NCBI GenBank assembly: GCA_006538405.1
Contig: BJKQ01000034.1
Coordinates: 51,529-115,528, forward strand
DNA length: 64,000 bases
Direction of reading: 5' to 3'
Origin: Hansfordia pulvinata
Taxonomy: Eukaryota; Ascomycota; Sordariomycetes; Xylariales
This document shows positions 49,401 through 62,469 of this stretch, piece after piece. The position numbers and the translations under genes are program-made. The first letter of the stretch is position 1; each line of letters begins with the position of its first letter. The notes beneath the pieces are model-generated. The model made no database searches. It worked only from the letters and a program-made list of their open reading frames with translations, and had not been told where the DNA came from.

Positions 49401-52400
49401 TACGATCTTTCATTTTAATAAGTAACCGTTTTACGTGACCTTGTTTTATAGTTTTATAAGGTTTTACCTGTAAAAGTCATTTAAAAAGATCCTTATACGA
49501 CTATTAATTAATAGGGTTTTTACTTTTATTAACACAGGTCTTATTAATGACTTAATAATTAAGCTTAAAAGAAACGAAAAGAGAAGTATAAAGTTTTATA
49601 ATTATAATAGAAATATATTATAATATATATCTATTAATAAAGCCTGATTATTTAAGTTTATAATGTATATAAGAAATTAAAGCTTTTTATAAAAACGCGT
49701 TCTTTTATTTTCATTATATATATATATATATAGATATAATTAGAAAAGAACTTAAATTCGTATTAGTTTAAAAGTAAGCCCGATTATAATTTAAATTAAA
49801 GGAGTTATAAGTAAACTTATTCACACGTTATGAAAATGATAAGATTGGTATAATGTTATTAAATACAATAATATTTATAAAAGTAAATTAATTAATATAA
49901 TTTTAAAGGATTAAATCAGCGTTTCTTAAGTAAAAAAGCTTCACTTTTATACGACTACTTTATAAGTTTTATACAACCTAGATTTTAAGATTATAACTTA
50001 TTTTATAACCTTAATCAATTTCGTGAAAACTTGAATTAAATCGCTGAAACCTTTTTCTTACTTTTAAACCATGTACGATTTAAATTAATGAACTAGGAAA
50101 ATACCATTCATATTACTTGAATTAAAGTTGTTGAAATATTATTAAGTGAATATAAGTGTATAAAAGCAGAAGAAAAAACTTGAATTTAAGTTTACAGTTT
50201 TTTTCATAATACTTTATAATTTACTTAAAGAGGTATAAAGTGTTTTATGAGCCATTTTAAATTAAAAACTTATTAAAGATAAGTTAAGAATTCTTTAAAA
50301 ACGTGTGATCTTTCTTATAATTAACGACATATATAATTGTTTATTAATAACAGTAGAACTTAATCTGATTATTATAAATAAAGGCTTTTGAAGTATCTTT
50401 ATAAATAAACTATATTTTTATTAAACTTCATTTTTAATGAACTTTATTTTTAATAAACTTTATTCTTAATAAAAAGTGGGAAGAATAATAAAGTTTAATA
50501 TCAAAGAATATAAAACAATTTTCAAAACTCGAGTTATTTAAAAGCGTTCTTTTAATTACTTTACTATATACTAGCTTTACCTACGGTTTCTTAACGAAAA
50601 GGCGTTTATATATTTTTCCCCCATAACGAAAGGTAAAAAAAGAAATATTAAAAGCCCGAGTATATGCCGTACTCTTATATATGAAAGGTTTAAGCTGCGC
50701 GTAATAAACTATTATATATTACTTGTATATTATACGGGTTTTTTTTTAAAAAAAAAGAAATCACGTAAAATAGGTCTATCTTATCTTTTAAAAGCTTAAT
50801 TATCTAAGCTAAAATGACTAAGGTTAAAATATTAAGGAAGGTAGAAATGTTTCAAAATTCATTAAAAGTCTACTATAATAATATATAAGACTAGAAAAGA
50901 GAATTCTCAGCGTTGTTAGCTTTAAAGTGATATATATATGTTATTTTAAAGCCCTTGTTTTATTTAATTTATATAAGTGAGTATATTATATAAAATAAGC
51001 AGGGAATAAATAAAAATAACTTAAAATAAATTATAAGCAGTTTTAATTAATAAAAACAGACTTTTAAAAGAAATTAAAACAAGTTTATAAAGATAAAGAT
51101 AAGATGACAAAATTAAAATAACTGGGCTAAGTTTATAAATATCTTATATATATAATGAATAAAGACTTTATATAATTTAAATAAGATAACTTGCATTTAA
51201 ATAATATAAGTAATATATATACACGCTTTATAGATTAAATATCAGCAATTTAAATAATATAATACTATTAACGTAAGTGAATTTTATAAAGAAAGCTTAA
51301 TTATTTAAATAAACTTAATAAAGTAATGAAAATAAGTAAGTAACCTTAATAATAATTAAATAGTAGATTTTTAGAAGAATTGGATTAAAAGGCTTAATAA
51401 ATATAAGTAAAGTTCTTATTTAGTTAATTAATATTAATATTATTATACTTTATAACACTTATAATTACTCGTTTATTTTAATATTAGTTTTATTAACGTC
51501 GCTTAAAATATGAAAGCTTAAGTATAAATTCGTGACTTAACTTAAAAGTAAATACTGTTTTAATAAAAAGGCTTTAATCATTATATAAATTACTTTTACA
51601 TTCTTTAATTCATATAAGTTAAAGTAAATTAAGTCAAATTTTACCCTCTTTAAATGTAATTTATTACTAATGTTCAAAATTTCTTATATAATATTTACTC
51701 GGCCTTCTTATCTTATGAAAGTAAAAGAAGAGTCTTGAGTTTAATAAATTTCCACTTTAATAGCTTTTACAAAACTTTTTAAGAAATACTTATAATACTT
51801 AAAGTACTATATGAAATAACGTAAATAAGAACATATACTGATATTGAAAATAATTGAATAACGGCTTAAAACGTACTAATTTTTTAAATATTTTAAAATT
51901 TTAATATTCATTAGAACTTTATTAAAATTTAATAAATAAACGTCTTATAACTTTATCTTTAATTTAAAAGCTTTAATCAATATACCATTTTAAAATAGGG
52001 GTAAAGTATGTTTATTAAATAGTGTAAGAGTACATATTTTCTTAAAAGCAAAGTTATATGTAATTTTAAAGCAAGACCGTGGTTTAATACTTACGTATTA
52101 CTCCTTATTTAGTTTTTAATTAAAGCTGTTAAAACTTTAAAAACTTTAAGGTTTTAAGTTAGGTTTTTAATATAAAGTAAGATAAGAGAATTGAAATTGG
52201 ATTTTCAGGATTTTAAAGGTTATATAAAGATTGTAAATATGAATTCATTATTTTAAATTAACTTAAGTAACTTTTCAAGGTTATAAAACTATTTAAACTT
52301 ATAAAATAAAACCGGCTTAAGTATATTACGTAACTTATCGAAGATTATATAAGAAGGTAAAGAATACTTTTAAATAAAGAATTTAAAGCTACTTAACATT

Positions 52401-53536
52401 ATTTTAAACTGTAATTTTTAAATAAGAAATGAGTTATAAGTTGATTTATAACACTTAATATTAAGCTAATAATGTACGTATAAAGTCTTTAAGCTATCAT
52501 TTTAAAATATAAGATTTCAATCTTAAAGAACTTTTAATATACTATAAAATATTTTAAATTTGTTATATATAATAAGGAATAATGCTAGGTTTAACTTAAG
52601 GTGAATTCATTAAAATGGTTTATTATTATATATAATTAACTTTCGCTTTATTTACTTCTTATAAATCAATCCATCTTTATAATTAAAGTTAATCGCGATT
52701 AATAAACTGTTTATGAAATAAAAGAAACTAGTAACTTTCATAAGACTTAAAATAGTAATTTAATAACATAAATAAGGTTAAGTATAATAAACTAGAAAAA
52801 GTATATTTTATAAGTTTATAAGTAATTCCATGGTTTTAACCCATATATTTTATATTAAGCAATAGTATTTAACTTATATGTAAGATCAAAACATTTATTA
52901 CTTAAAAAAGATAATTTAATTTATTATTATTATTTATACTTATATTTCTATCAAAAAATTAAGAAAACTTTTATTCCTATAAGTTAAATAAATGTAACTT
53001 TCCCTCATGATTTTAGCTGATTAATGATTGTTTTATACTCATTTTATAAAACTTATTCATATAAGTTTAAAGTTGAAAAACCTTTACTTTATTCTTAGCT
53101 TTAACAGTATTTGCAATGTTTATTAATGTTTAAGAAAATGCTTTTAGATCTTATTACGTTGAAAAGCTTATATATTTTTATTCATAAAGAACCTATATAC
53201 GGTACGTTGATGCTACTCATTGTTAGCTTTAATAAGTATAAATATACATTCGTAAAGAATTAAAATTAACGTATTTCACGTGACTTACTCGTAGGTGAGC
53301 TTTAGCTTTACAATTCATAGTTATTACCTTTTTAAATTGTATTTCACCCTAAGTTGTATCACGATGGTTTACTTTTAAACACGGAGCTGTATTTAAATTT
53401 CAATATAACTTAATGCGTTAAAGCTGAAATAAGCTTGAAATAGATTATGAAATAGTTAATAAGAAAATAATACATTACCTTTAATTATTATCTATCCGAC
53501 TTTAACAGTAATCTTCTAACTGCGTAGCAATAATAA

Positions 53537-53659
53537 ACAAGGTTGATAATAAATTAACTCGAGTTAACACACGTGAATCCGGATTCACATAAGTTACTCA
53601 CCTTATTAATTTAAAACAACTCTCGTAAGTTTAAGTTACTTAAACGTTAACCCACGGAT
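53537..53659 (+). repeat. Palindromic repeat family, copy A
   Basis: It starts CAAGGTTGATAATAAATTAA, contains the perfect palindromes TTAACTCGAGTTAA and GTGAATCCGGATTCAC, then GTTACTCACCTTATTAATTT. The same modules in the same order occur at 61596 (plus) and about 62411-62258 (minus). Confidence 0.7.
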
Positions 53660-53887
53660 TTAAACACTGTATATATTAAGTTTAAGACTGTATGAAGAAT
53701 ATATAAAGCAATGTTCTATTTATTAATATATTATTAATGTTAAATAGTAATCATAATAAATTACTTTAAGTAAACTTTAATACTTATGTTAATAAGTATG
53801 AAAAGTTCCAAGTAATTCCGTTTTATTTAATTAAATTCAGTTGAAATTCAGCTTTATATTAATTATTTTATTAATCAAAATTAGATT

Positions 53888-54035
53888 TATAAATCCGTGA
53901 GTTAACTTATAAGTGACTCAAAGTAGCTAAAAATTCATGTGAGTTAAATTAGTAAGTTATTCACTCCCGTGAATCAGTAAAATAACAGATTTAAAGTAAC
54001 TCACGTGAGTTACTTATAAGTTGACTTAAAACTTA
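53888..54035. repeat. Palindromic repeat family, divergent copy
   Basis: It carries GTGAGTTAACTTATAAGTGA, a GTGAATCAGT segment and AAAGTAACTCACGTGAGTTA followed by CTTATAAGTTGACTTA. It shares the family's ACTCACGTGAGT and TTATAAGTTAACT words but lacks the CAAGGTT start. Confidence 0.5.
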
Positions 54036-57000
54036 TGATGCATAATGTTAACTATTATTAATGAATACTTATAACATTCTTTTAAACTTAATAACCGGCT
54101 CTTAAAAGATATACCTAAAAGTAAAAATATACTTTGAATCGTAAAGCTTAAAACTTTTTTAAAAAATAATTTAAAAGAAGCTTAAAGTATAATGAATATC
54201 ACGTTTAAGCTCGTACATAAGTGACTAAAAGTTGTCTCACTTATATTGTTAAGGGTTTCAACTAATATTAAAAATAATACTCAAAGTTTCAAGCTTTCCG
54301 TAAGAATAATACGCTTACTGTAAATACTATAAAAACAGAGCTTATAAACGTGAAATCACGACATAGGAATAACTGGTTTAAGATGTAACACTTTGAATTT
54401 ACTATTACTTTGAAACATTAATACTTAAAGCGTTCAACTAAGTTAACTTTAATTTAAATCATTTGTATTTTTAAGTTTCTTTTATTATAAAACTTAATTT
54501 TCATTTATTATAAAATATATTAAAGTAGTTTATGTGGTTTTTATGATCTTAAGTGATAAAATAACGTTATATACATATATAATCGTGTAAGACTTAATTA
54601 ACGATTTATATATTAATATTCAAAGAAACCATATTAGTTTTTATATATAATTTCAAAGATCTAAAGAATGTTATATTTTATATAAACTTATAATCTATAT
54701 TGAAAGGCTTAATTTAATTAAAACTAGATTTATAATACACTTATTTTATAAATATAGCTTACGAATATAAAAGTACTATATAAAAAAAGCAATATCTTTA
54801 AAGTTATAATTATAAGTTATATATATTAATCTTAAAATTTAAGATTAAAGTTTTTAAGTACTTGCATTAACTTAAATAGATATTGAATCACTTAAAAGAC
54901 TTAAGTTAATAAGATAAAGAGTGTTATTAAAAGTAGATTAAGAGAACATTAATAAGTCTTAAGAAATGTAAAACTTAAAAAGTTAACTATGTACTTTAAT
55001 TTAAAATAAAAATATATAATAAGAACATAGTTTTAACTTTATTTAATTTATAAACATTGCATTCACTTAAAGACTGGATTAAGTGCATAAAATCAACGAA
55101 GATAAAAACGTAAGTTATATAAATTATTTAAAGTTAATTATAGGTCTTATTTTCATAATTTATTAAATTATCTTACTCTTACTTGTTTAATTCGTTATTT
55201 TATAAAGCCAATTTCAAGCGGCTTATAGCACTTTTACCTCACTTTTCTATTACTTAAGCTATTTTATATTACATTGTAATATTTTCTTTTAACTTAATTC
55301 TTAAAAGCATTTTATAAAAACACATTAAATAAAAATAATAAAACTTAAAGACTTACTGTACTAAAGATATTTTTAAGAAAAGTTAAGAAGTTATTCTTTT
55401 ATAGTAAAGTTATAAATATTATCATGTTCTTAAGCTATTAAGATATTATATAAAATAGGCTAATACTTATAATTTTAAGTAAAGCGGCTTTAATTCAGAC
55501 TACTCTTAGTATTCTATATTTAATTCCAAAAACCTTCTTCTCTTTTATACGTAATTTAATATCTTAAAGGCTATTTCTTCTTCTGATTAAAATATCGATA
55601 ATAATATAAGTAAATTGAAAAATGATATAGTAAGTAGTTTTTCAAAACGTTAAATAATAATAAACTTAATGTGAGTTGATTTAAAATATATTATAAGATT
55701 TTGATCACATTTTGAACGTTTTTGAAGTGTAATTCTTAAATATAAGACATTAATATATATAAATAATAGGGTTTTAAAATTTACTTATTTAAAAATCGTT
55801 AAAACTCTTAAAATAATCTGCTTTGATTAATATATTTATTTTTAAAATCATAACTTCTAGATTTAAAGTGCACATATAAATAAGCCCTTTCAGCTAATTT
55901 AAGTTACGTAGTGTTTTAACTTACGTAAGTTATGAGCTTAAGTGAATTAATATATCTGGAATTTAAACATTTTTAAAATTAAGCTTTTAACTAATTTAAG
56001 TAGTTTAAAGTTATTTAAAGCTACCCGTAGAATTAAAACTTAAAACTTATTGTTATTCTTATTAAAAGTATTCGTTCAAAGCTAAACTGGTTTTCTTCTT
56101 TATATTGATATTATTATTAAAAATAAGTAACCCGGATTAAAATTAAAGTTAATATCATAGATTTTATATTTTAAATTAATTTAGAAGCAATTCACGTGAG
56201 GACTTTTAACTTAATGACTTTATTGTTTTATAAAAAACTGAATCAATAAGGTAAGTAACTTATATGAGTTCAAGTTGCTTTAAAGTAGTTTACTTATTCA
56301 CCTTAGTTACTCTAATATTTTTTTTCATTAACTTACGAATTTAAGTTTATTAACTCAAAACATAAAATAAAGTGTTCAAGTCAAGATTAAGTAAAATACA
56401 TATTTTAATATATATTATAGTCTTTGAAATAATAATATTAAGTAAAACAACCTATTTTTTATAAGATACATTATGTTATAAATCGGTTTTATTAATGTTA
56501 AAGGATTAAAATAACTATAATAACATTATATAAAGTAAAATGAATTAGTTGTATTAAATAAAACAAGATAAGCGAGATAAAACAATTGAAATAAAGTAAC
56601 GCGAAATAAATAATTTATGGAAAAGCTATATAAGGTGCAACGAGTTAAGAGAAGTAAAACATATTATGTTAAATAAGCTGAATTATATCATGTGAAATAA
56701 ATAATGTTAATTATAATGAATTATAATAAGTATAATAAGTTATGTTTAAAAAGGTAAACTGATATAATAAAACGATTCAACTTAATTCAATACAGTAGGT
56801 TAACTTTAAAAAATAAGTTAAATTAAAGGCAGCGAAGTAAATTGAATGAACGAGGTCACATCAAATAAAGCAAAAAAGTTGAGCGAACCGAGATAAAAGA
56901 ATATAAGTAAAAAAAGTTAATTATAATAGAATTATAATAAGTTAATTAAGTTATTTTAAGTAGCACGAGTTACGTTAATTACAATGAAGTCTTTAAGATA

Positions 57001-57175
57001 GAGTACATTATATTAAATACAGCTATGAGATTAAATATAACAAATTAAGTTAAGTATCATAAGCTATATTAAATAAGTAAGTTAATTTAAAAAGGAAATT
57101 AAGTAAAGTGAGCGTATTAAATTAATGAAATATGATTCCCTACTTTTAGCCTTAAGCTCTATTAATTATACGTAA

Positions 57176-57340
57176 ATTCGTGAGTTAAGGTATGAAAAAC
57201 TTGGATTAACGTGAGACATCTTAAATCAGGAAGGTGAGTAAGTCACGTAACTTTGGATTACATAAATCTGAGTTGAGATAGTGGGTAGCTTACGTGAGTT
57301 ATTAACTTACATAAGTAAGTTGAAGTTAACTTTTTTTTAA
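57176..57340. repeat. Palindromic repeat family, divergent copy
   Basis: Words such as AAGGTGAGTAAGTCACGTAA and GTAGCTTACGTGAGTTATTA, plus a short palindrome ACTTACATAAGTAAGT, relate it to the family. It lies just upstream of the MITE-like element. Confidence 0.4.
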
Positions 57341-57425
57341 CTTTTAAAAAGAACTTATCTCTAAAAAACCTCTTATAAAGTAAATGTAAAATAGCAAGTA
57401 AAACAGTTTATAAAATCATCATGTC

Positions 57426-57583
57426 CCCTTGACTGTCGGAAATCAACACTTTTGCCAAGACCTCAGATCATGTCCATGGAGAGTAAAAGAGCTTACTTGA
57501 ACAAGTAAGACCTCCAGTTGTTTAAGCCTGACAATTGGTGGATTTAAGTCTTGGCAAAAGTGTTGACTTCCGACAGTCAAGGG
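57426..57583. mobile_element. MITE-like element with 36-bp terminal inverted repeats
   Basis: Positions 57426-57461 (starting CCCTTGACTGTCGGAAATCA) are the reverse complement of 57548-57583 with a single mismatch. The 158-bp unit has normal GC in an otherwise AT-rich desert and no coding capacity. Its length is below the usual minimum for RIP, which explains the preservation. I could not see a clear target-site duplication, so the superfamily is open. Confidence 0.8.
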
Positions 57584-60500
57584 ATAACTTAATATTAAAT
57601 ACGTAAGCGGATAGTTTAAGTACGTTATTTTAATTAAAATCAGTATAATAAATTATTTAATGTTTAAAATTATAAGAAGCTTAAATTAAAATAGATTAAA
57701 TTTATTTTAAAACAAAGTAACTTATATGATTGAATGTACATATATCTGAATTTAAGACTTAAATGATACACGAGGGTTAATACCTCACGTGAGGTAACTC
57801 GCGTTAACTTATTTTAACCTCAATTATTACCACTTTTAAAAATAAGTATTTTAAAAGATCGTATTAATAATAAAATAAAATAAATTGTTAATGATACAAA
57901 TATCCTAATTAAGAAAATATAATAATCTTAATTTTAAATTTTTATCTTAAAAGTTAACATAAATGCTCCGTGAAAGAGTTTTCAAAGGCTACAAAGCTTA
58001 AATAAAAAGATAATAACGTCGTTTTTGTAATAAAGATGAAATTAATAAGTATCTTTAAATAAAACTATATTACTTTAAGTTGATAAGTATTATAATAAAT
58101 AAAGCTGACTTATATATACAAATATATACTTATATATAGTTGAATTAAGGCAATATATATTTATCTTATTTCTTAAAATCAATATTAAAATTCAGTAAGT
58201 TTATTAACATAAAGTTTAATCAATTATGAGTCTTCCGTTTTATTAAATAAATTAATTAAGTTGAAGATAAATCAAATTTATTATAACTATAAAGTTTTAT
58301 TCCTTATATTATATTTACTTTATTTAATTTAATTCAGCTATAAGTGAGTTATTTAAATTATAATAAGCTTATAATAACATTATAATACTGTATCTTATAT
58401 GAAAACCGAAAATTATTTAAATAAGATTTATTAAATCTATATTAAATAAGTCAGAACTTTTTAAAAACATTATTAAGTAAGCTTTACTTACGTAAAATAA
58501 TTATTTATATATAATAAATTTTCAAAGTTAAGTTAAAGCTACTTAAGTACAATATAAGTAAAGAATTAATATAAATGTAGTTTATTAAGTAAGAAACGTA
58601 TTCATAGCTTACATTAATTTATAATAAATCAATTATTATTAATATTATTAACTTAAAAAAGCTTAATTTTAATGAAGTTTTATTAATTATAAAAAAACTA
58701 TTCACTTCACTCAAATTCCTTATAAAGTGCTTATATATCTTACTCTTTTTAAGGATTTTATTTTCTTAATAAGATAAGCATAATAATATGAATTATAAAA
58801 GTATAATAACGCACTGATGAAAAAGAATAAAAAGAGTAAAGATGATTTCACTTTAATTAACTTACGTAAGCTAATAAGCCACGTAAGTGACTTACCTTTT
58901 TATTTATAAAAACACTCGTTAATGACTTATCTTTTAAAGTTAATTTAACTCACGAATCTGTAATAATTTTAAAATCTCTACTTTAAAAAGCTTACATCTT
59001 ATTAGATTGTTAATATAAATAGCTTTATGTTATTTAGGCTACTTTAATAAAGATGTAATAATACAAATTGATATAATAAGTTTCCAGTATTAATATAAAA
59101 TGAATAATATTCTTTAATAATTAAGTTTACCGGTTTAACATATAAAACTCTTATGAAAATTCATTTATTTAAAGCTTAATTATATTAATTAAAAAAATAT
59201 TATAACTTATTTAATTTATTATTATAGGACTTACGTTAACTTATTAATGTAAAATCACTTTTAATAAAGGAAAAGCGTTATATTCTACTAATTTATATAA
59301 TTTTCATATAAGGTAATAACAGTCACTTTAATTTGTTCACTTTAAAACCACGTTGAATAAAGTAAGTACGTATTATATTAATATTTAAAGTAAAAATATA
59401 AATGGAAACATCTTTTATATATTTATAATAAGCTTATTTTACTTATAAATACTTAATATTTTCTTAAAGAATGCTTGATAATTTATTAGATTTAAACATA
59501 AAAGTCCGAGAGTGAAATTATAAGTAATTAAAAGTGGTAAATATAGGTTTGAAAGCTAAATTAAAATATAAAATTAATATAAGCCAACTTATATAAGCCA
59601 CTTATATATACTTAAGCTATAAGATTTATAACTCAAACCTTACTTATTAATGTCTTAAATTAATCGTAATAAGTTTAAATTAAGCTGAAAGCTGCTTAAA
59701 GCTTAAATAGGTTAATTTACGCGAGTGAAAAAATTAACGAATTTAATAGCTTACTTAAATTACTTTTAAGATGAATTTCGATGTATTTTCTTTAATTTAA
59801 ATAACAATAGTATTTAAAGGTTTGATTCTTATTATATCTTATAAAATAACTTATAAAACTATCAATGTAATATCGAAGAGATTTTCTTTTAAAATTGTTT
59901 ATTCTTAAAGCAATTTAATATAAATCTCTTTCTTTCTTTATTTTCATATTTCATCTTACTCACCTACTCATTATAAAAGAATTATGCTTATAAAAAGGCT
60001 ATTTTATAAAAGTTATTATATTGAAAATAATGTCATAATCTTTAATAAATTCAAGATTTTTAATCTTATAAAAAGTGTTTAATTATCATTTTTTTAGATG
60101 AAAATTTTCATCACTTTCTATTATACTTTTTACCTTTATTAAATAAAGAACTGAAAATAAATTCATAACCGACTTATTAACTTATCCTTATAAATATCGA
60201 TTAATATGTCTTTTATTATAAGAATAAATATATTAATTATAAATATAAAAAGGTAACAAATTATCGTATATCCGCGAGGACTTTAATACTTCTTTCTAAT
60301 TTATTATATCGGTATAAAATAATCGTTACTTTTAATATATTTTTAAAGAAAATATTCTTATGTTAATTTTTCAATTTTTAATTGTTTTAAATAAGTATAA
60401 AGTGTAATTAAAAGGTTTAATATTATTTCTGATTATATAAAAAAGATAAATGTATGTCTTAAAATACGCTGTTTTATACTTAAATTAAAAGTTTTATTAA

Positions 60501-61595
60501 GATAAGAAAAGGTTTTATAAGAGCTTACTTAATTATATAATAACAGTTTCATCTTTATTTTTATATCAAATCGGTTTGTTTTATCAGTTAAAAAAAATAC
60601 TTAAGAATCGTAATCGACTTCAACTTTTAAATAATAATTCAAAGAATTTTAGTTTGATTATATTTAATCTACTTAGATATGGTTCTTAAGTACCATTCAT
60701 AAAATATTATTCAACTTTTTGTATTAAATATATGTAATATAAGAAACATAATATGTTTCAAGTTTTTAAGTAAAAAGTTTCATTTTGATGTTTTGAAAAC
60801 TTTTATTCTTATTAGGTTTATAAAGCTATACGTAAGCTTATAAGTGACTTAAAAAAAGTCACGTCGGTTAATAAATGAAATGAAAATACTATAAGCTTTA
60901 TATAAGTTATTATTACGATAATAAATATAAATAAAAACTCTAAGTAACTTTTAAGAGTTTTTTTAAAAGAAGCCATTACGATTAAGAATAAAGTAGCTTA
61001 CGTGAGTTAAAGCTACTTAGAAATGAATAAAAAATATTTTTGTTATTTATTATAATATATATAACGTATTAAGTTAAAGTTATTTATAAAAAATACAATA
61101 ATATTAATCGTTTAAAAATAAGTTAAGATATATTGAAATAGAAATAAGTCCGATTTATTAAACTAATATAAGTTAAAATAAGTGATATAAGTTTATATAA
61201 TTTTAACTACGTTATAAAAGTAAAAATAGCTTTAATAAAACTAAGAATTAATTTCTATTAAGCTTACGTATAAAACTTAAATAAAAACGTGCCTTATTTC
61301 TCACTTAAATAAGCTACATATATTTTAAAAATTAGGATTAAGTTTACATATAATATATATTTAATAAACTTATTAAGAGATCATATTTCGTAATAGAAAA
61401 TATTTATTATATCAGTATTATTATAATCCTACCTTTACAAAGTCACTTAACTTAACGAATATATTTTTAACTTATTTACTTAATATATCTTATAAAACTG
61501 GAGAACTTTTATTTGATTTCAAATTATAATTCTATAAGTTAACTTATAAATATCGTAAAGTAAGTCACGTGAAATCCAACGTGAATGACCTATAA

Positions 61596-61722
61596 GCAAG
61601 GTTAATAATAAGTTAACTCGAATCAGATTCACGTGAATTTAGATTTATGTGAGTTACTCACTTTACTAATTTAAAGTAACTTACGTGAATTTAAGATACT
61701 TATAAGTTAACTTAAGACTCAT
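61596..61722 (+). repeat. Palindromic repeat family, copy B
   Basis: It starts CAAGGTTAATAATAAGTTAA, then ATTCACGTGAATTTAGAT, GTGAGTTACTCACTTTACTA, AAAGTAACTTACGTGAATTT and TACTTATAAGTTAACTTA. It is the best-preserved plus-strand copy. Confidence 0.7.
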
Positions 61723-61866
61723 GACTTATATTATTATACCTGCTTATAAGTTACCTCAAGATTTATAATGTATAGTTTTACCTTGTTTTTTAATATTTAT
61801 TTATATTTCTTTATAAAGTTTCAACATTTCCATTATATTCAATAATCAAATCTTATAACTTATTAA

Positions 61867-62030
61867 CAGGGTTGATATTATGAATCATGAATCTTAAGTT
61901 AACTCATAAGTAACTCACGTCAATTACTCTAAATCACTGATTTTGCTAATTCATATGAATCTGAATCAGTAAGGTGAGTAACTCACGTGAATTTAGGTCA
62001 TTATGAGTTACTCGTGAGTTAACTCACGGA
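61867..62030. repeat. Palindromic repeat family, copy D
   Basis: It contains TTAAGTTAACTCATAAGTAA, then CTCACGTCAATTACTC, a CTGAATCAGTAAGGTGAGTA segment and ACTCACGTGAATTTAGGTCA, ending in TGAGTTACTCGTGAGTTAAC. It sits about 140 bp after copy B and 230 bp before copy C, making a local cluster. Confidence 0.6.
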
Positions 62031-62257
62031 TTAAATTTATTAAAATTTTATTCATAAATTAATGAATTTTAAGCTTTTTATTAATTAGCTTTTAATAATA
62101 AAGTTACTAATAAGCTAAATGTACTTTATAGCTTAATATAAACTTAAAATTAATTTTTTTATAATTTATTTTACATATTAATTTAAAAAATATATTACTT
62201 AAAAAACGTTTTTATACCTTTTATATTACTTTTATACATATATATGCCTATTTTAGT

Positions 62258-62411
62258 TCAGTGAGCTAACTAATAAGTAACCTAAATTCACGTGAGTTAC
62301 TTTAAATTAATAAGGTGAGTAACTTAATTAATCCGAATTAAGGGGGTGAGTAACTCACGTGAGTTAATGATTCACGTAAGTTAACTCGAGTTAACTCCTT
62401 ATTAACCTTGC
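62258..62411 (-). repeat. Palindromic repeat family, copy C
   Basis: On the minus strand it starts CAAGGTTAATAAGGAGTTAA, contains the perfect 18-bp palindrome AGTTAACTCGAGTTAACT (62379-62396), then ACTCACGTGAGTTACTCA, GTTACTCACCTTATTAATTT and AAAGTAACTCACGTGAATTT. Module order equals copies A and B. Confidence 0.7.
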
Positions 62412-62469
62412 TTATTGATAACTTATAATAGCTTTATATTAATTAAACTCTTATTTTTAAGGAACTTAA

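Noticed and set aside
50738..50757. T-run/A-run hairpins (also near 35787) as terminators or element ends
   Set aside because: Such runs are expected by chance at this AT content and have no paired gene or repeat boundary.
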